The notes below the pieces were generated by a model, which had not been told where the DNA came from, did no database searches, and saw only the letters and a list, made by a program, of their open reading frames with translations. Shown here piece by piece: positions 37,322 through 46,146 of a stretch of DNA of 64,000 nucleotides. Numbering within the stretch: the first letter of the stretch is position 1; every line of letters starts with the position of its first letter. The stretch is taken from assembly GCF_004114955.1 (NCBI RefSeq), contig NZ_CP030053.1:6612001-6676000 (forward strand), given 5' to 3'. The DNA comes from Bradyrhizobium guangzhouense. Its GTDB lineage: Bacteria > Pseudomonadota > Alphaproteobacteria > Rhizobiales > Xanthobacteraceae. The translations under genes were made by a program, and so were the position numbers.

Positions 37322-38334
37322 CGGACCCGCAGAAGCCGACGCCGAAGAAAGGCAATTTGGGGATGAAGCGCCTCCGGTTCAACCAGCAAGAGATCGTCTT
37401 TGCCGTCTTTGCCTTGCTGTTCGTGGTCTTCTCGATCTTCCTGAATGGCTTTTTGACGGCCGAGAACATGCTGACGCTGCTCCAGAACGTGGCAGTGCTC
37501 GGTATCCTCGGCCTCGCCATGGCGATCGTCGTGATCGGTCGCGGCATCGACATCTCGCTGATCGCAGCGCTCGCGGTGCCTCCCGGGCTCGTGCTGCAAA
37601 TGGTGCAGAACGGCCATTCACTCCCCTTCTCCTTGCTGATCGCCGTCCTGATCACCATCGCCTTCGGCGTCGTTAATGGCTGGCTGATCGCCTATGCCGA
37701 GGTCCCCTCGCTGTTTGCAACGCTCGCAACAGGCCTGTTGCTCGCCGGTCTCGGGCAAGCCGCCTTGTTCCAGCTCGACGTCGTGCAGTGGAGTTCGGGC
37801 ATGAACGGCTTCGAGCGGCTCGGTCAGGGCACCATTCTCGGCATTCCCACATCGATCGTGATGTTCGCGATCGCCTGCATCGTGGTTGCCGTCCTGCTGC
37901 GCCAGACGCGTTGGGGGGCCTACATCTACGCGATCGGCGACAACCCTTACGCCGCACGTGTCACCGGCATTCCCTCCCGCCCGATCATTGTGCTGCAGTA
38001 CGTGATCGCGGCCCTGATCGGCTGCTTCGCCGGTCTTGTGATGGCCGCATCGGTCAATTCGATGCCGACGCGCGTTTTCAACTCGACGCTGATCTACGAC
38101 GTGATCCTGGTGGTCGTGCTGGGCGGCATCGGCCTCTCCGGCGGTCGCGGCGGCGTCTTGAACGTCATCATCGGCACGCTGCTGATCGGCACCATGCTCA
38201 ACGGCATGACCATCATGGACATCTCCTACGCCGGGCAAAACCTGATCAAGGGCGTCGTCCTGCTGCTGGCCGTCATCACGGACTCCTTCCTGAATCCGCG
38301 CAACGAAGAAACGGCACAGCAAGGCGATATCTGA
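37318..38334 (+). CDS. Ribose-type ABC permease (RbsC family), first copy
   Basis: 338 residues with 8-10 membrane segments. The family landmarks LQNVAVLGILGLAMAIVVIGRGIDISL and GDNPYAARVTGIPSRPI, plus the GGIGLSGGRGGVLNVIIGTLLIG segment, define an RbsC-like permease. It starts inside the stop of the ligase gene (ATGA). A second, fused permease follows at 39462, so the channel is probably a heterodimer. Confidence 0.93.
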   Translation: MTDPQKPTPKKGNLGMKRLRFNQQEIVFAVFALLFVVFSIFLNGFLTAENMLTLLQNVAVLGILGLAMAIVVIGRGIDISLIAALAVPPGLVLQMVQNGHSLPFSLLIAVLITIAFGVVNGWLIAYAEVPSLFATLATGLLLAGLGQAALFQLDVVQWSSGMNGFERLGQGTILGIPTSIVMFAIACIVVAVLLRQTRWGAYIYAIGDNPYAARVTGIPSRPIIVLQYVIAALIGCFAGLVMAASVNSMPTRVFNSTLIYDVILVVVLGGIGLSGGRGGVLNVIIGTLLIGTMLNGMTIMDISYAGQNLIKGVVLLLAVITDSFLNPRNEETAQQGDI

Positions 38335-38374
38335 ACGACCAACAATAACGAAAATTACAACCAAGGAGGAAGCA

Positions 38375-39382
38375 ATGACCAACCTTACAAAGGCTACACT
38401 CGCCGCACTGGCACTCGCGGCACTGACCGCACCGGCCCTGGCCCAGCAGGGCCTGGACGAGCCGTTCCAGAAGCCGTTCAAGGAAGCCCTCGCCGGCAAG
38501 ACCGTGGCCTATGTGCCGGTGGCGATGAACTTCGATCTCACCGAGGGCTGGTACGCTGGGCTGAAGAAGGAGCTCGAGCCATACGGCGTCAAGTTCGTGA
38601 TCCGCGATGCCAACTGGAACACCAATGCCGGCGCGCAGGCCGTGACTTCGCTGATCACCGAGAAGCCGGCCGTGATGGTCGTCCATAATCCGGACGTGCA
38701 GACTTACGCCAAGCTGCTCCAGCGCGCCGAAAACGAGGGCATCTACGTCATCCAGATCAACATGGGCTCGGCCTATCGCAGCTCCGCCTTCGTCGGCGCC
38801 AACTGGGTCGAGATCGGCGAACGCCAGACCGAGGCCGTGGTCAAGGCCTGCGAGGGCAAATCGAACAAGATCGCGATCGTGCAGGGCGCGCTCTCGGCCG
38901 CCGCGAGCGCCTACACGCTCAAGGGCGTCGAGAACGTTCTCGCCAAGCATCCGGAGATCAAGGTGGCATCGAGCCAGGCCGCCGACTGGGACGCCGCTAA
39001 GGCGAAGGCGATCACGCAGACGGTGCTGAAACAGAATCCCGATCTGTGCGGCATCGTCGGCCTCTGGGACGGCATGGACATCGGCACCGCTGCCGCAGTG
39101 AAGGAAGCTGGCCTCACCGGCAAGGTGTTCCTCGCCACCTCGGGCGGCGGCGAACGCAAGGGCGCCTGCGAGCTGGTGAAGTCAGGCGCGTTCGATCTCG
39201 ACATGAGCTACGACGTGCCGACCCAGGCGGCGCAGATGGCCGGCACAATCAAGTGGTTGCTGTCGTCGGGCGCCAAGCCTGGCTCGATCAAGGGTTCGGA
39301 ATACACCACGCTGATTCCGATCACCAAGGAGAACGCCGATAGTCCGACGGCCTGCTGGAATCTCAGCGACCTCAAGAAATAG
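38375..39382 (+). CDS. Ribose-type ABC substrate-binding protein (RbsB family)
   Basis: 335 residues. A signal peptide (residues 1-23, ending APALAQ) leads to a type 1 periplasmic-binding fold: VAYVPVAMNFDLTEGWYAGLKKELEPYGV, SLITEKPAVMVVHNPD, VGLWDGMDIGTAAAVKEAG. AAGGAGG precedes the ATG. The cognate permeases and ATPase are all in this operon. Ligand is unknown; neighbours argue against plain ribose. Confidence 0.93.
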   Translation: MTNLTKATLAALALAALTAPALAQQGLDEPFQKPFKEALAGKTVAYVPVAMNFDLTEGWYAGLKKELEPYGVKFVIRDANWNTNAGAQAVTSLITEKPAVMVVHNPDVQTYAKLLQRAENEGIYVIQINMGSAYRSSAFVGANWVEIGERQTEAVVKACEGKSNKIAIVQGALSAAASAYTLKGVENVLAKHPEIKVASSQAADWDAAKAKAITQTVLKQNPDLCGIVGLWDGMDIGTAAAVKEAGLTGKVFLATSGGGERKGACELVKSGAFDLDMSYDVPTQAAQMAGTIKWLLSSGAKPGSIKGSEYTTLIPITKENADSPTACWNLSDLKK

Positions 39383-39461
39383 TCCGCTCCAGAGCTCGTG
39401 GTCCCCGGGATCAATGCCCGGGGATCTCGCCCTCAATATCCCTGCCCCTGCTGGAATGCCG

Positions 39462-41579
39462 ATGCGCGACACAATCACAAGCCTGCGTTACCGCTACTGG
39501 CCTGATCATCTTCTCGGTGAGATCCTGTCCAAGCGGTGGACTGAGACGGCCATCCCGGTCATCCTTCTCTTGATCGTCGGCTTCGCATTCAGCCGGTCCA
39601 TCGACAACTTCTTGTCGCCGGCGAGCCTCGCCGACACCGCGCGCCAGGCGGGTGAGATCGGCTTCATCGCGCTCGGGCTTGCGCTGGTCGTCATCGTCGG
39701 GGGCATCGATCTGTCGGTCGGATCGATCTTCGCACTGACCGATTTCTGCGCCCTCTATCTGCTCGACGTCGCCGGCTGGCCTGTTCCAGCCGTTGTGATC
39801 GCGACGCTGCTCTGCGGCGCCATGCTCGGTGCCGTCAACGGAATCCTGGTCGGATATCTGCGGTTGCGCGCCTTCATCACCACGTTGATCACGCTGATCA
39901 TCTACCGTTCGGCCTACGATCTTCTGATCCAGCGCTACTCCAACGCGATCGCTTCGGCCTTCCCCGATATCCCGTCCTGGGACTTCATCGGCGCCGGTTC
40001 TGTTCTTGGCATTCCCACAGTGGCACTGGTCTATATCGTCATCGCGATCTTCGGCCACATCTTCATGACCCGTTTGCGCCCGGGCTGGCACATCACCGCG
40101 ATCGGCGGCTCGCGCCGCTCGGCCTACAATTCGGGCATTCCCGTTCGTCGCACCATCGCGCTCTGCTACGTCGCGAGTGGTGTGTTGACCAGCATCGGCG
40201 CGCTGTTCTTCGCCTCCCGGCTCGGCACCGTCGGCGGCGACATCGGCGTCGGCCTCGAGGTGATCGTGCTGACTGCGACCGTGCTCGGCGGCATCACGCT
40301 CGGCGGCGGCAAGGGCTCGGTCGCCAAATCGGCCGTGGGTGTGCTGATCGTGCTCCTGATCACCAACGGCCTCACCACCATGAACGCACGCGGGGGCGTC
40401 AACCGCATGGCGCTGGCCGGCATCCTGCTCGTCGCCGCGATGGTTGACATCCGCTGGCAGAAGAACCGGACCCGCATCATCAGCAAGGTCTATGTCGCGC
40501 CGACCTACCACGAGTTACCGCCGCCACCGCCGACCGAAATCGGACAAGGTGGACCATTCGAGCAGAACGACAAGCTGCGCGACGTTGAGGCGATCGGCCT
40601 TGGCCGGATCGAGGCGCCGGAAGACGTCATCCTCGATCGCCATGACAATCTCTATGCCGGCTCGCGCCACGGCGACATCATGCGCTTCCTCGCGCCGGAC
40701 TATCAGAAAATGGAGGTGTTCGCCCATATCGGCGGCCAGCCGCTCGGCATGGCCTTCGATCGCGAGGACAATCTCTACGTCTGCATCGGCGGCATGGGGC
40801 TTTATCGCATCAAGCCCGACGGCACCGTGGAAAAGGCGACTGACGAGACCAACCGGAGCCTACGCTCGGTCAACGACGACAGCCGTCTGCGGCTCGCGGA
40901 CGACCTCGACATCACAGATGATGGCCTGATCTTCTTCTCGGAAGCCACGGTCCGTTACGAGATGGACGAATGGCCGATCGATGGCTTGGAGGCACGCGGC
41001 AATGGCCGCATCATCTCCTATGATACCAAGACCGGTGCGACACGCACAGAGCTGCGCGGCCTCAAATTCCCCAACGGCATCTGCGTCGCCAGCGACGGCC
41101 AGTCGATTCTGTTCGCCGAGACCTTTGGTTGCTCGATCAAGCGCTATTGGTTTGCCGGCCCGAAAAAGGGCGCGGTCGAGGTCGTCATGGACAATCTGCC
41201 CGGATACCCCGACAACATCAATCTCGCCTCCGACGGCAATTATTGGCTGGCGCTGGTCGGCATGCGCAGCCCCTCGCTCGACCTTGCCTGGAAGATGCCG
41301 GGCTTCCGCCGTCGCATGGCCAAGCGCGTTCCCGTCGACGAATGGCTGTTCCCCAACATCAACACCGGCTGCGTGGTCAAGTTCAACGAGCAGGGCAAGA
41401 TCGTCGAGTCGTTCTGGGATCTGCATGGCGAAAACCATCCGATGATCACCTCGATGCGCGAGCATCGCGGCTATCTCTATCTCGGCGGCATCCTCAATAA
41501 CCGGATCGGCCGCTACAAGCTCGACAATGCCGATCCGAATTTCGTCCAATATGACAAGCGGTGGGGGAAGCAGTCGTGA
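39462..41579 (+). CDS. Fusion: ribose-type ABC permease + SMP-30/strictosidine-synthase-like beta-propeller
   Basis: 705 residues in one unbroken frame (ATG 39456 is an alternative start). Residues about 1-335 are an RbsC-type permease (GGIDLSVGSIFAL, GGSRRSAYNSGIPVRRTI, GGITLGGGKGSVAKSA). A Pro-rich linker follows at about 345-360 (TYHELPPPPPTE). Residues about 370-705 form a six-bladed-propeller protein of the SMP-30/gluconolactonase/strictosidine synthase group (EAPEDVILDRHDNLYAGSRHG, KFPNGICVASDGQSILFAET, LPGYPDNINLASDGNYWLAL). RbsC C-termini face the cytoplasm, so the propeller should sit at the inner mouth of the importer. No stop or frameshift is visible at the join. Confidence 0.9.
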   Translation: MRDTITSLRYRYWPDHLLGEILSKRWTETAIPVILLLIVGFAFSRSIDNFLSPASLADTARQAGEIGFIALGLALVVIVGGIDLSVGSIFALTDFCALYLLDVAGWPVPAVVIATLLCGAMLGAVNGILVGYLRLRAFITTLITLIIYRSAYDLLIQRYSNAIASAFPDIPSWDFIGAGSVLGIPTVALVYIVIAIFGHIFMTRLRPGWHITAIGGSRRSAYNSGIPVRRTIALCYVASGVLTSIGALFFASRLGTVGGDIGVGLEVIVLTATVLGGITLGGGKGSVAKSAVGVLIVLLITNGLTTMNARGGVNRMALAGILLVAAMVDIRWQKNRTRIISKVYVAPTYHELPPPPPTEIGQGGPFEQNDKLRDVEAIGLGRIEAPEDVILDRHDNLYAGSRHGDIMRFLAPDYQKMEVFAHIGGQPLGMAFDREDNLYVCIGGMGLYRIKPDGTVEKATDETNRSLRSVNDDSRLRLADDLDITDDGLIFFSEATVRYEMDEWPIDGLEARGNGRIISYDTKTGATRTELRGLKFPNGICVASDGQSILFAETFGCSIKRYWFAGPKKGAVEVVMDNLPGYPDNINLASDGNYWLALVGMRSPSLDLAWKMPGFRRRMAKRVPVDEWLFPNINTGCVVKFNEQGKIVESFWDLHGENHPMITSMREHRGYLYLGGILNNRIGRYKLDNADPNFVQYDKRWGKQS

Positions 41580-42673
41580 TCGCGGCCGTCAGAGACTTCG
41601 CCAACCGCTTTCTCGGACGCGGCGACGCAACCATCACAGTGCCATCCTTCGACGGCGCGCTGAAGCCGAACCAGAAGCTTGAAGCCGCCGAGATATTGCT
41701 GACCTGCGAGTCGCCAGCGGATCTTGCGACTGACGGCAGCACGCTCTTTATTGCAGACGGCCGGAGGCTGTTGTCGCTGAACGGCGACTCGGCTTCGGAA
41801 TTGCGCAGCTTCGAGCAGCCGATCTCTGCGCTCTGTGCCCTGCCGGGCGGCGGCCTTGCCGTCGCGCTCGGAGGGCGCGAGGTGCGCATTTACGACGGCC
41901 CCTCGGCCGGGCAGCCGAGCGCAACCTTTGCCGATGCGGCGTTCAATGCGATCAATGCGCTCGCTCTGGCGGGTGACAACTCGCTGATTGCGACGGACGG
42001 CTCGGCGACATGCAATGTCGACGATTGGGCGCGTGACCTGCTGGAGCTCAACCGCAGCGGCCGCGTGTACCGGCTCGATCCCGGCAGCAGGACCGTGACG
42101 CTGATGGCTCAAGGCCTCGGCTATGCCTTCGGTGCCTGCGCCCATGGCAACGCCATGCTTGTCAGCGAGAGCTGGCGCCATCGCCTCGTTCTTGTCTCAC
42201 CCGGTGCGTCGCCGAAGATCGTGCTCGCTCACCTGCCCGTCTATCCATCACGGCTGTCAAAGGCCTCGGGCGGCGGTTACTGGCTCACCGCATTCGCCGC
42301 GCGGACTCAATTGGTCGAGTTCGTCCTACGCGAACCCGGCTACCGCCGCCGCATGATGGCCGAGATCGCGCCAGAATATTGGGTCGCGCCGCGGCTGCGC
42401 TCAGGGCGCTCGTTCAAGGAGCCGATGCAGGGCGCGCATATCAAAACCATGGGCGTCATCAAGCCGTGGGCGCCACCGCGCTCCTACGGCCTCGTCATCC
42501 GTCTCGATGCGGACGGGCAGCCGCTCTATTCGCTGCACAGCCGGGTCGACGGCATCAACCACGGTGTCGTCGCGGCTGTCGAGCTGGGCGGCGATCTTGT
42601 CCTGATCGCCAAGGGACCTGGCCGCATCCTGAAACTGTCCCTTGCCGGCCTTGCCGAGGAGATCAGGACATGA
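41576..42673 (+). CDS. Stand-alone SMP-30/strictosidine-synthase-like beta-propeller protein
   Basis: 365 residues from GTG 41576, which overlaps the fusion gene's stop (GTGA). Repeated blade patterns (SPADLATDGSTLFIADGRRLLSL; AGDNSLIATDGS) indicate a propeller. It is a divergent paralogue of the propeller fused to the permease: PGYRRRMMAEIAPEYWVAPRLRSG here matches PGFRRRMAKRVPVDEWLFPNINTG there. No signal peptide is seen, so it is cytoplasmic. A lactonase or related hydrolase role on the imported compound is inferred. Confidence 0.85.
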   Translation: MIAAVRDFANRFLGRGDATITVPSFDGALKPNQKLEAAEILLTCESPADLATDGSTLFIADGRRLLSLNGDSASELRSFEQPISALCALPGGGLAVALGGREVRIYDGPSAGQPSATFADAAFNAINALALAGDNSLIATDGSATCNVDDWARDLLELNRSGRVYRLDPGSRTVTLMAQGLGYAFGACAHGNAMLVSESWRHRLVLVSPGASPKIVLAHLPVYPSRLSKASGGGYWLTAFAARTQLVEFVLREPGYRRRMMAEIAPEYWVAPRLRSGRSFKEPMQGAHIKTMGVIKPWAPPRSYGLVIRLDADGQPLYSLHSRVDGINHGVVAAVELGGDLVLIAKGPGRILKLSLAGLAEEIRT

Positions 42674-44166
42674 GCGACATCGCACTTTCGCTGCGCAAGG
42701 CGACGAAGCTCTACGCCGGCGTCCCCGCCATCGACGGGGTCGACTTCGATCTGCGCCGCGGCGAGATCCACGCGCTGGTCGGCGAGAACGGTGCCGGCAA
42801 GTCGACCCTCACCAAGGTGATGGCCGGCGTGGTGACGCTGACGTCGGGGACCATGGCGGTCGACGGTGCCGAAGTCGCGCCGAAGACGCCGCTCGAGGCG
42901 CGCAATCTCGGGATCGCCATGGTGTTCCAGGAAAACAGCCTGGTACCGACCATGACGGTGGCGCAAAACCTGTTTCTCGGACAGGAGAAGTTCTACAACC
43001 GCCTGCGCGGCATCTACATCGCCGCGCAGCAGTTTCTGCAATCGCTCAATTTCGATGTCACGCCGACCGCGACCGTCAGCGGCCTTGGCGCGGCCAAGAA
43101 GCAGATGGTCGAGATTGCGCGCGCGGTCCTGCACCGTGCCAAAGTCATCATCTTCGACGAGCCGACCGCATCGCTGACGCCTGAGGAGAAGAAATATTTC
43201 TTCGACCTTGTCCGCGATCTCAAGAAGCGCGGGGTCTCGATCGTCTTCATATCGCACGCGCTGGAAGAAGCGCTGCTGCTCGCCGACCGCATCACGGTGC
43301 TGCGCGACGGCAAGCATGTCGTCACCGACGATGTCGCCAAGTTCGACCGCGCCGCGATCGTGCAGGCCATGGTCGGGCGCGACCTCTCCAACACGCTCTA
43401 TGGCACGCGCAAGAGCAGCGTGCGGCCGGTCGGCGCGCGGGTGCTCACGGTGCAGAACCTGAAGATGGCGCCGATGGTGAAGAACAACTCGCTGTCGGTG
43501 TTTTCCGGCCAGATCACCGGCGTATTCGGCCTCGTCGGCGCGGGCCGCACCGAAACGTTCAAGATCGTCGCCGGCGTGCTCAAACGCGACTTCTTCCATG
43601 GCGGCGAGATCCTGCTACACGACCAGCCGGTGCGCTACCGCGTGCCGGCGCCGGCGGTGAAGGCCGGCATTGCCTATGTCACGGAGGATCGCAAGGTCGA
43701 GGGCTTTTTCGAGACCTCTTCCATCGCGCGCAACATCTATCTCGGCCTGCTATCGAAGTTTCCGCGGGGACGCATGATGCTGTCGCGGCGGGAGACCGAT
43801 GCGGTCGGCAAGACCTGGATCGAGCGGCTGAAGGTTCGCGCCATCAGCAACGACGGCAAGGTGGTCGAACTGTCGGGCGGCAACCAGCAGAAGGTCGTGA
43901 TCGCGAAGTCGCTGGTGCAGGAGCCCGAGTTGATCATCTTCGACGAGCCGACCCGCGGCGTCGACGTCGGCGCCATCGTCGAGATCCACGAGCTGATCAA
44001 CCGCCTCGCCGACGAGGGCAAGGCGGTGGTGGTGATCTCGTCCTATCTGCCCGAGATCATGGCGCTGTCCGACCGCATCCTGGTCTCGCGCCAGGGCAAG
44101 GTGGTGGAAGAGTTCTCCGCGCTGGAAGCGACGGAAGAGAAGATCATGTACGCGGCGATCCACTGA
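42670..44166 (+). CDS. Ribose-type ABC ATPase (RbsA family), first copy
   Basis: 498 residues with two nucleotide-binding domains. The first has Walker A GENGAGKST, Q-loop FQENSLVPT and Walker B IIFDEPTASL. The second has the degenerate P-loop GLVGAGRTE usual for this family, LSGGNQQKVVIAKSL and IIFDEPTRGVDVG. The ATG at 42670 overlaps the stop of the propeller gene by 4 bp. It energises the importer encoded just upstream and ends the operon. Confidence 0.95.
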   Translation: MSDIALSLRKATKLYAGVPAIDGVDFDLRRGEIHALVGENGAGKSTLTKVMAGVVTLTSGTMAVDGAEVAPKTPLEARNLGIAMVFQENSLVPTMTVAQNLFLGQEKFYNRLRGIYIAAQQFLQSLNFDVTPTATVSGLGAAKKQMVEIARAVLHRAKVIIFDEPTASLTPEEKKYFFDLVRDLKKRGVSIVFISHALEEALLLADRITVLRDGKHVVTDDVAKFDRAAIVQAMVGRDLSNTLYGTRKSSVRPVGARVLTVQNLKMAPMVKNNSLSVFSGQITGVFGLVGAGRTETFKIVAGVLKRDFFHGGEILLHDQPVRYRVPAPAVKAGIAYVTEDRKVEGFFETSSIARNIYLGLLSKFPRGRMMLSRRETDAVGKTWIERLKVRAISNDGKVVELSGGNQQKVVIAKSLVQEPELIIFDEPTRGVDVGAIVEIHELINRLADEGKAVVVISSYLPEIMALSDRILVSRQGKVVEEFSALEATEEKIMYAAIH

Positions 44167-44172
44167 GGACGC

Positions 44173-44661
44173 TTACAGCTTGTGCCCTTTCTGGCGCAGC
44201 GCCTCGATCAGGCGTTGCTTCAATTGGTCGGAGGCCTTCTGGCTGACATCCTGGGCGATCTGCGCGCTCGCCTGCGCCAGCGCGTCAGATTGCGCCAGGA
44301 ACTTCTGTCCGGCCGGTTGGGCGTAGAACGCCTCGATCTGGCGCAACTCGTCCAGTGTGAAGCTTGCGGCATAGATGGCGGCGATCTGGTCGACCATCGC
44401 GGTGAAGAATGGCGCGTAGATTTCGGCGCCCGGCGCCGTCATCGCATCATAATCGCGCTCGATCTCCGGCCTGTCCTGCGCCACCACCGGCCGCAGCTTG
44501 AGCAGCAGCTGGGGCAGCAGCGTGCGATATTGATCGGCGACCTTCAGCGTCGCCACGAGCTTGCGCGCCGCATTCATCGCCTCCGGCGACGGCGCTTGCG
44601 CGAAAGCGCTGCCGACGAGGAGCAGGAGGATACCTGCGATCGCGAGCAAACGTCTGGACAT
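44173..44661 (-). CDS. DUF2059 secreted protein
   Basis: 162 residues. A signal peptide (RLLAIAGILLLLVGSAFAQ) precedes a helical domain matching DUF2059 (MTAPGAEIYAPFFTAMVDQIAAIYAASFTLDELRQIEAFYAQPAGQKFL). Function unknown. It is 12 bp downstream of the opgC gene on the same strand, so co-transcription in the cell-envelope context is likely. Confidence 0.88.
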   Translation of the reverse strand: MSRRLLAIAGILLLLVGSAFAQAPSPEAMNAARKLVATLKVADQYRTLLPQLLLKLRPVVAQDRPEIERDYDAMTAPGAEIYAPFFTAMVDQIAAIYAASFTLDELRQIEAFYAQPAGQKFLAQSDALAQASAQIAQDVSQKASDQLKQRLIEALRQKGHKL

Positions 44662-44673
44662 GGACCTCTCCCC

Positions 44674-45879
44674 TCAGCGGCGCGCCGGCGCGGCAGGCAC
44701 GATCTCGACGGCGGCGGTTTGGGGGTCTTCGACCTCCGACACTTTTACAAACAGGTTCGGCACACGCTCGGCGCGATCGAGCAGCCAGGCGACGCCGATC
44801 ATGATGATGATGCCGAGGAAGGAGACCGCGAGCTGCTCCCAGACGCCCTTGGTGTATTGCGTCAGGATCCAGTGCGCGGAGAACGACAGGAACACGCCGA
44901 GACAGAAGATCGGCAGCGAATGCTGGCCGCAGAGGATGATCGGACGCAGCCACGCCGTCTGCAGTGCCTTCCAGTTGCGCGGGAGGAAATACGTTACCCA
45001 GATCGCCAGCGCCAGGAAATGCGTGAGGCGCAGCATGTCGAGGTCGGTCTTGTCAATCGGGTAGATCGCCTTGATCATCCATTTCGGGATCATCGCCTCG
45101 AGCGTATGGATGTGCCAGGTCATCACAATGATGAAGGCGAAGACGAGCCAGGCCGCGGCCAGCGTCATGGCGGCCTTCGACCACACAAATTGGCTGATCT
45201 TCTCGATCTGGCCGATGCCGCACCAGGCGGCGAACACGAACATCAGCTGCCAGCAGAACGGATTGAAATACCAGGTCGTGCCCGGCGGGTAGGAGGCGAC
45301 GTTCCAGTCGAACCAGCGCGACAGCAGGTAGAGCACCACGGACGCCGCCAGCGTCAGGTTCGGCCGGCGCACCAGGCACCAGACGATGAAGGGCGAGGCG
45401 AACACCAGCGTGATGTAGAGCGGCAGCACGTCGAGATTGACCGGCTTGTATTTCAACAGGATCGCCTGCCCGATCAGTTCGTCCGGATGCGCCAGGAAAT
45501 TGAAGACGTTGAACTCGTGCTCGTACATCGGATTGTCGAAGCGGCGCGCGGTGCGGGCGATCTGCGCGGTGAACAGGAGGAACAGCATGATGTGCGCGAC
45601 GTACATTTCCGCCGTTCGCGTCCACAGCCGCTTCAGCGCGGCGAGGAACCAGCCGCCGGCGATGATCGGCCCGTAGATCCAGCCGACCAGATAGCCGGAA
45701 ATGAAGACGAAGAACTCGGCGGCGTCGCTGAAGCCGTAATTGCGCAGCGTCAGCCAGGCCACGACGTCGTGGGGAATGTGATCGAGGAAGATCATCCACA
45801 GCCCGATGCCGCGGAAGAGGTCGAGCCGCAAGTCGCGCTCGACCGGCGCCAACAGTGCTGCCTGGTCCCGTATGATCAT
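44674..45879 (-). CDS. opgC: OpgC-family membrane protein (glucan succinylation/acyltransfer)
   Basis: 401 residues with about ten membrane segments. RDLRLDLFRGIGLWMIFLDHIPHDVVAWLTLRNYGFSDAAEFFVFISGYLVG is the conserved opening of OpgC, which succinylates osmoregulated periplasmic glucans in other Proteobacteria. The mid-part (HPDELIGQAILLKYKPVNLDVLPLYI) also fits. In rhizobia related proteins modify cyclic glucans; the acyl group here is not known. Confidence 0.9.
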   Translation of the reverse strand: MIIRDQAALLAPVERDLRLDLFRGIGLWMIFLDHIPHDVVAWLTLRNYGFSDAAEFFVFISGYLVGWIYGPIIAGGWFLAALKRLWTRTAEMYVAHIMLFLLFTAQIARTARRFDNPMYEHEFNVFNFLAHPDELIGQAILLKYKPVNLDVLPLYITLVFASPFIVWCLVRRPNLTLAASVVLYLLSRWFDWNVASYPPGTTWYFNPFCWQLMFVFAAWCGIGQIEKISQFVWSKAAMTLAAAWLVFAFIIVMTWHIHTLEAMIPKWMIKAIYPIDKTDLDMLRLTHFLALAIWVTYFLPRNWKALQTAWLRPIILCGQHSLPIFCLGVFLSFSAHWILTQYTKGVWEQLAVSFLGIIIMIGVAWLLDRAERVPNLFVKVSEVEDPQTAAVEIVPAAPARR

Positions 45880-46146
45880 GGCCCCGCCTCGTCTGGTGGG
45901 CGTCGCGCCGTCGCGGCGCCGGCGAAATCAGATGCTAAAAAAGATCAATCAAAAGGTCACCTAACCCTGCGGTTAGAGCGCCAACGGTAACCGACCTTGG
46001 CGCCCGCGCAAGGGACTTTGTCGTCACAGCGTCCCGGCAGCACGCGCAAAGCTCAGAACAACCCCATGCACAGTAGCTAAATCCTTGCATCGCCAGCAAG
46101 AATCGTTCGGCCCGTCGGGCAAGCGCGCGGCGAGCCCGATTCCGCC

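Noticed and set aside
39462..41579. The permease-propeller fusion as a sequencing artefact
   Set aside because: Both domains are complete, the frame is continuous, and a Pro-rich linker rather than a damaged stop lies between them. It still deserves comparison with relatives.
44182..45990. A 602-codon plus-strand frame opposite DUF2059 and opgC
   Set aside because: It spans two well-recognised minus-strand genes and its translation is a low-complexity Arg/Gln/Asp mixture.
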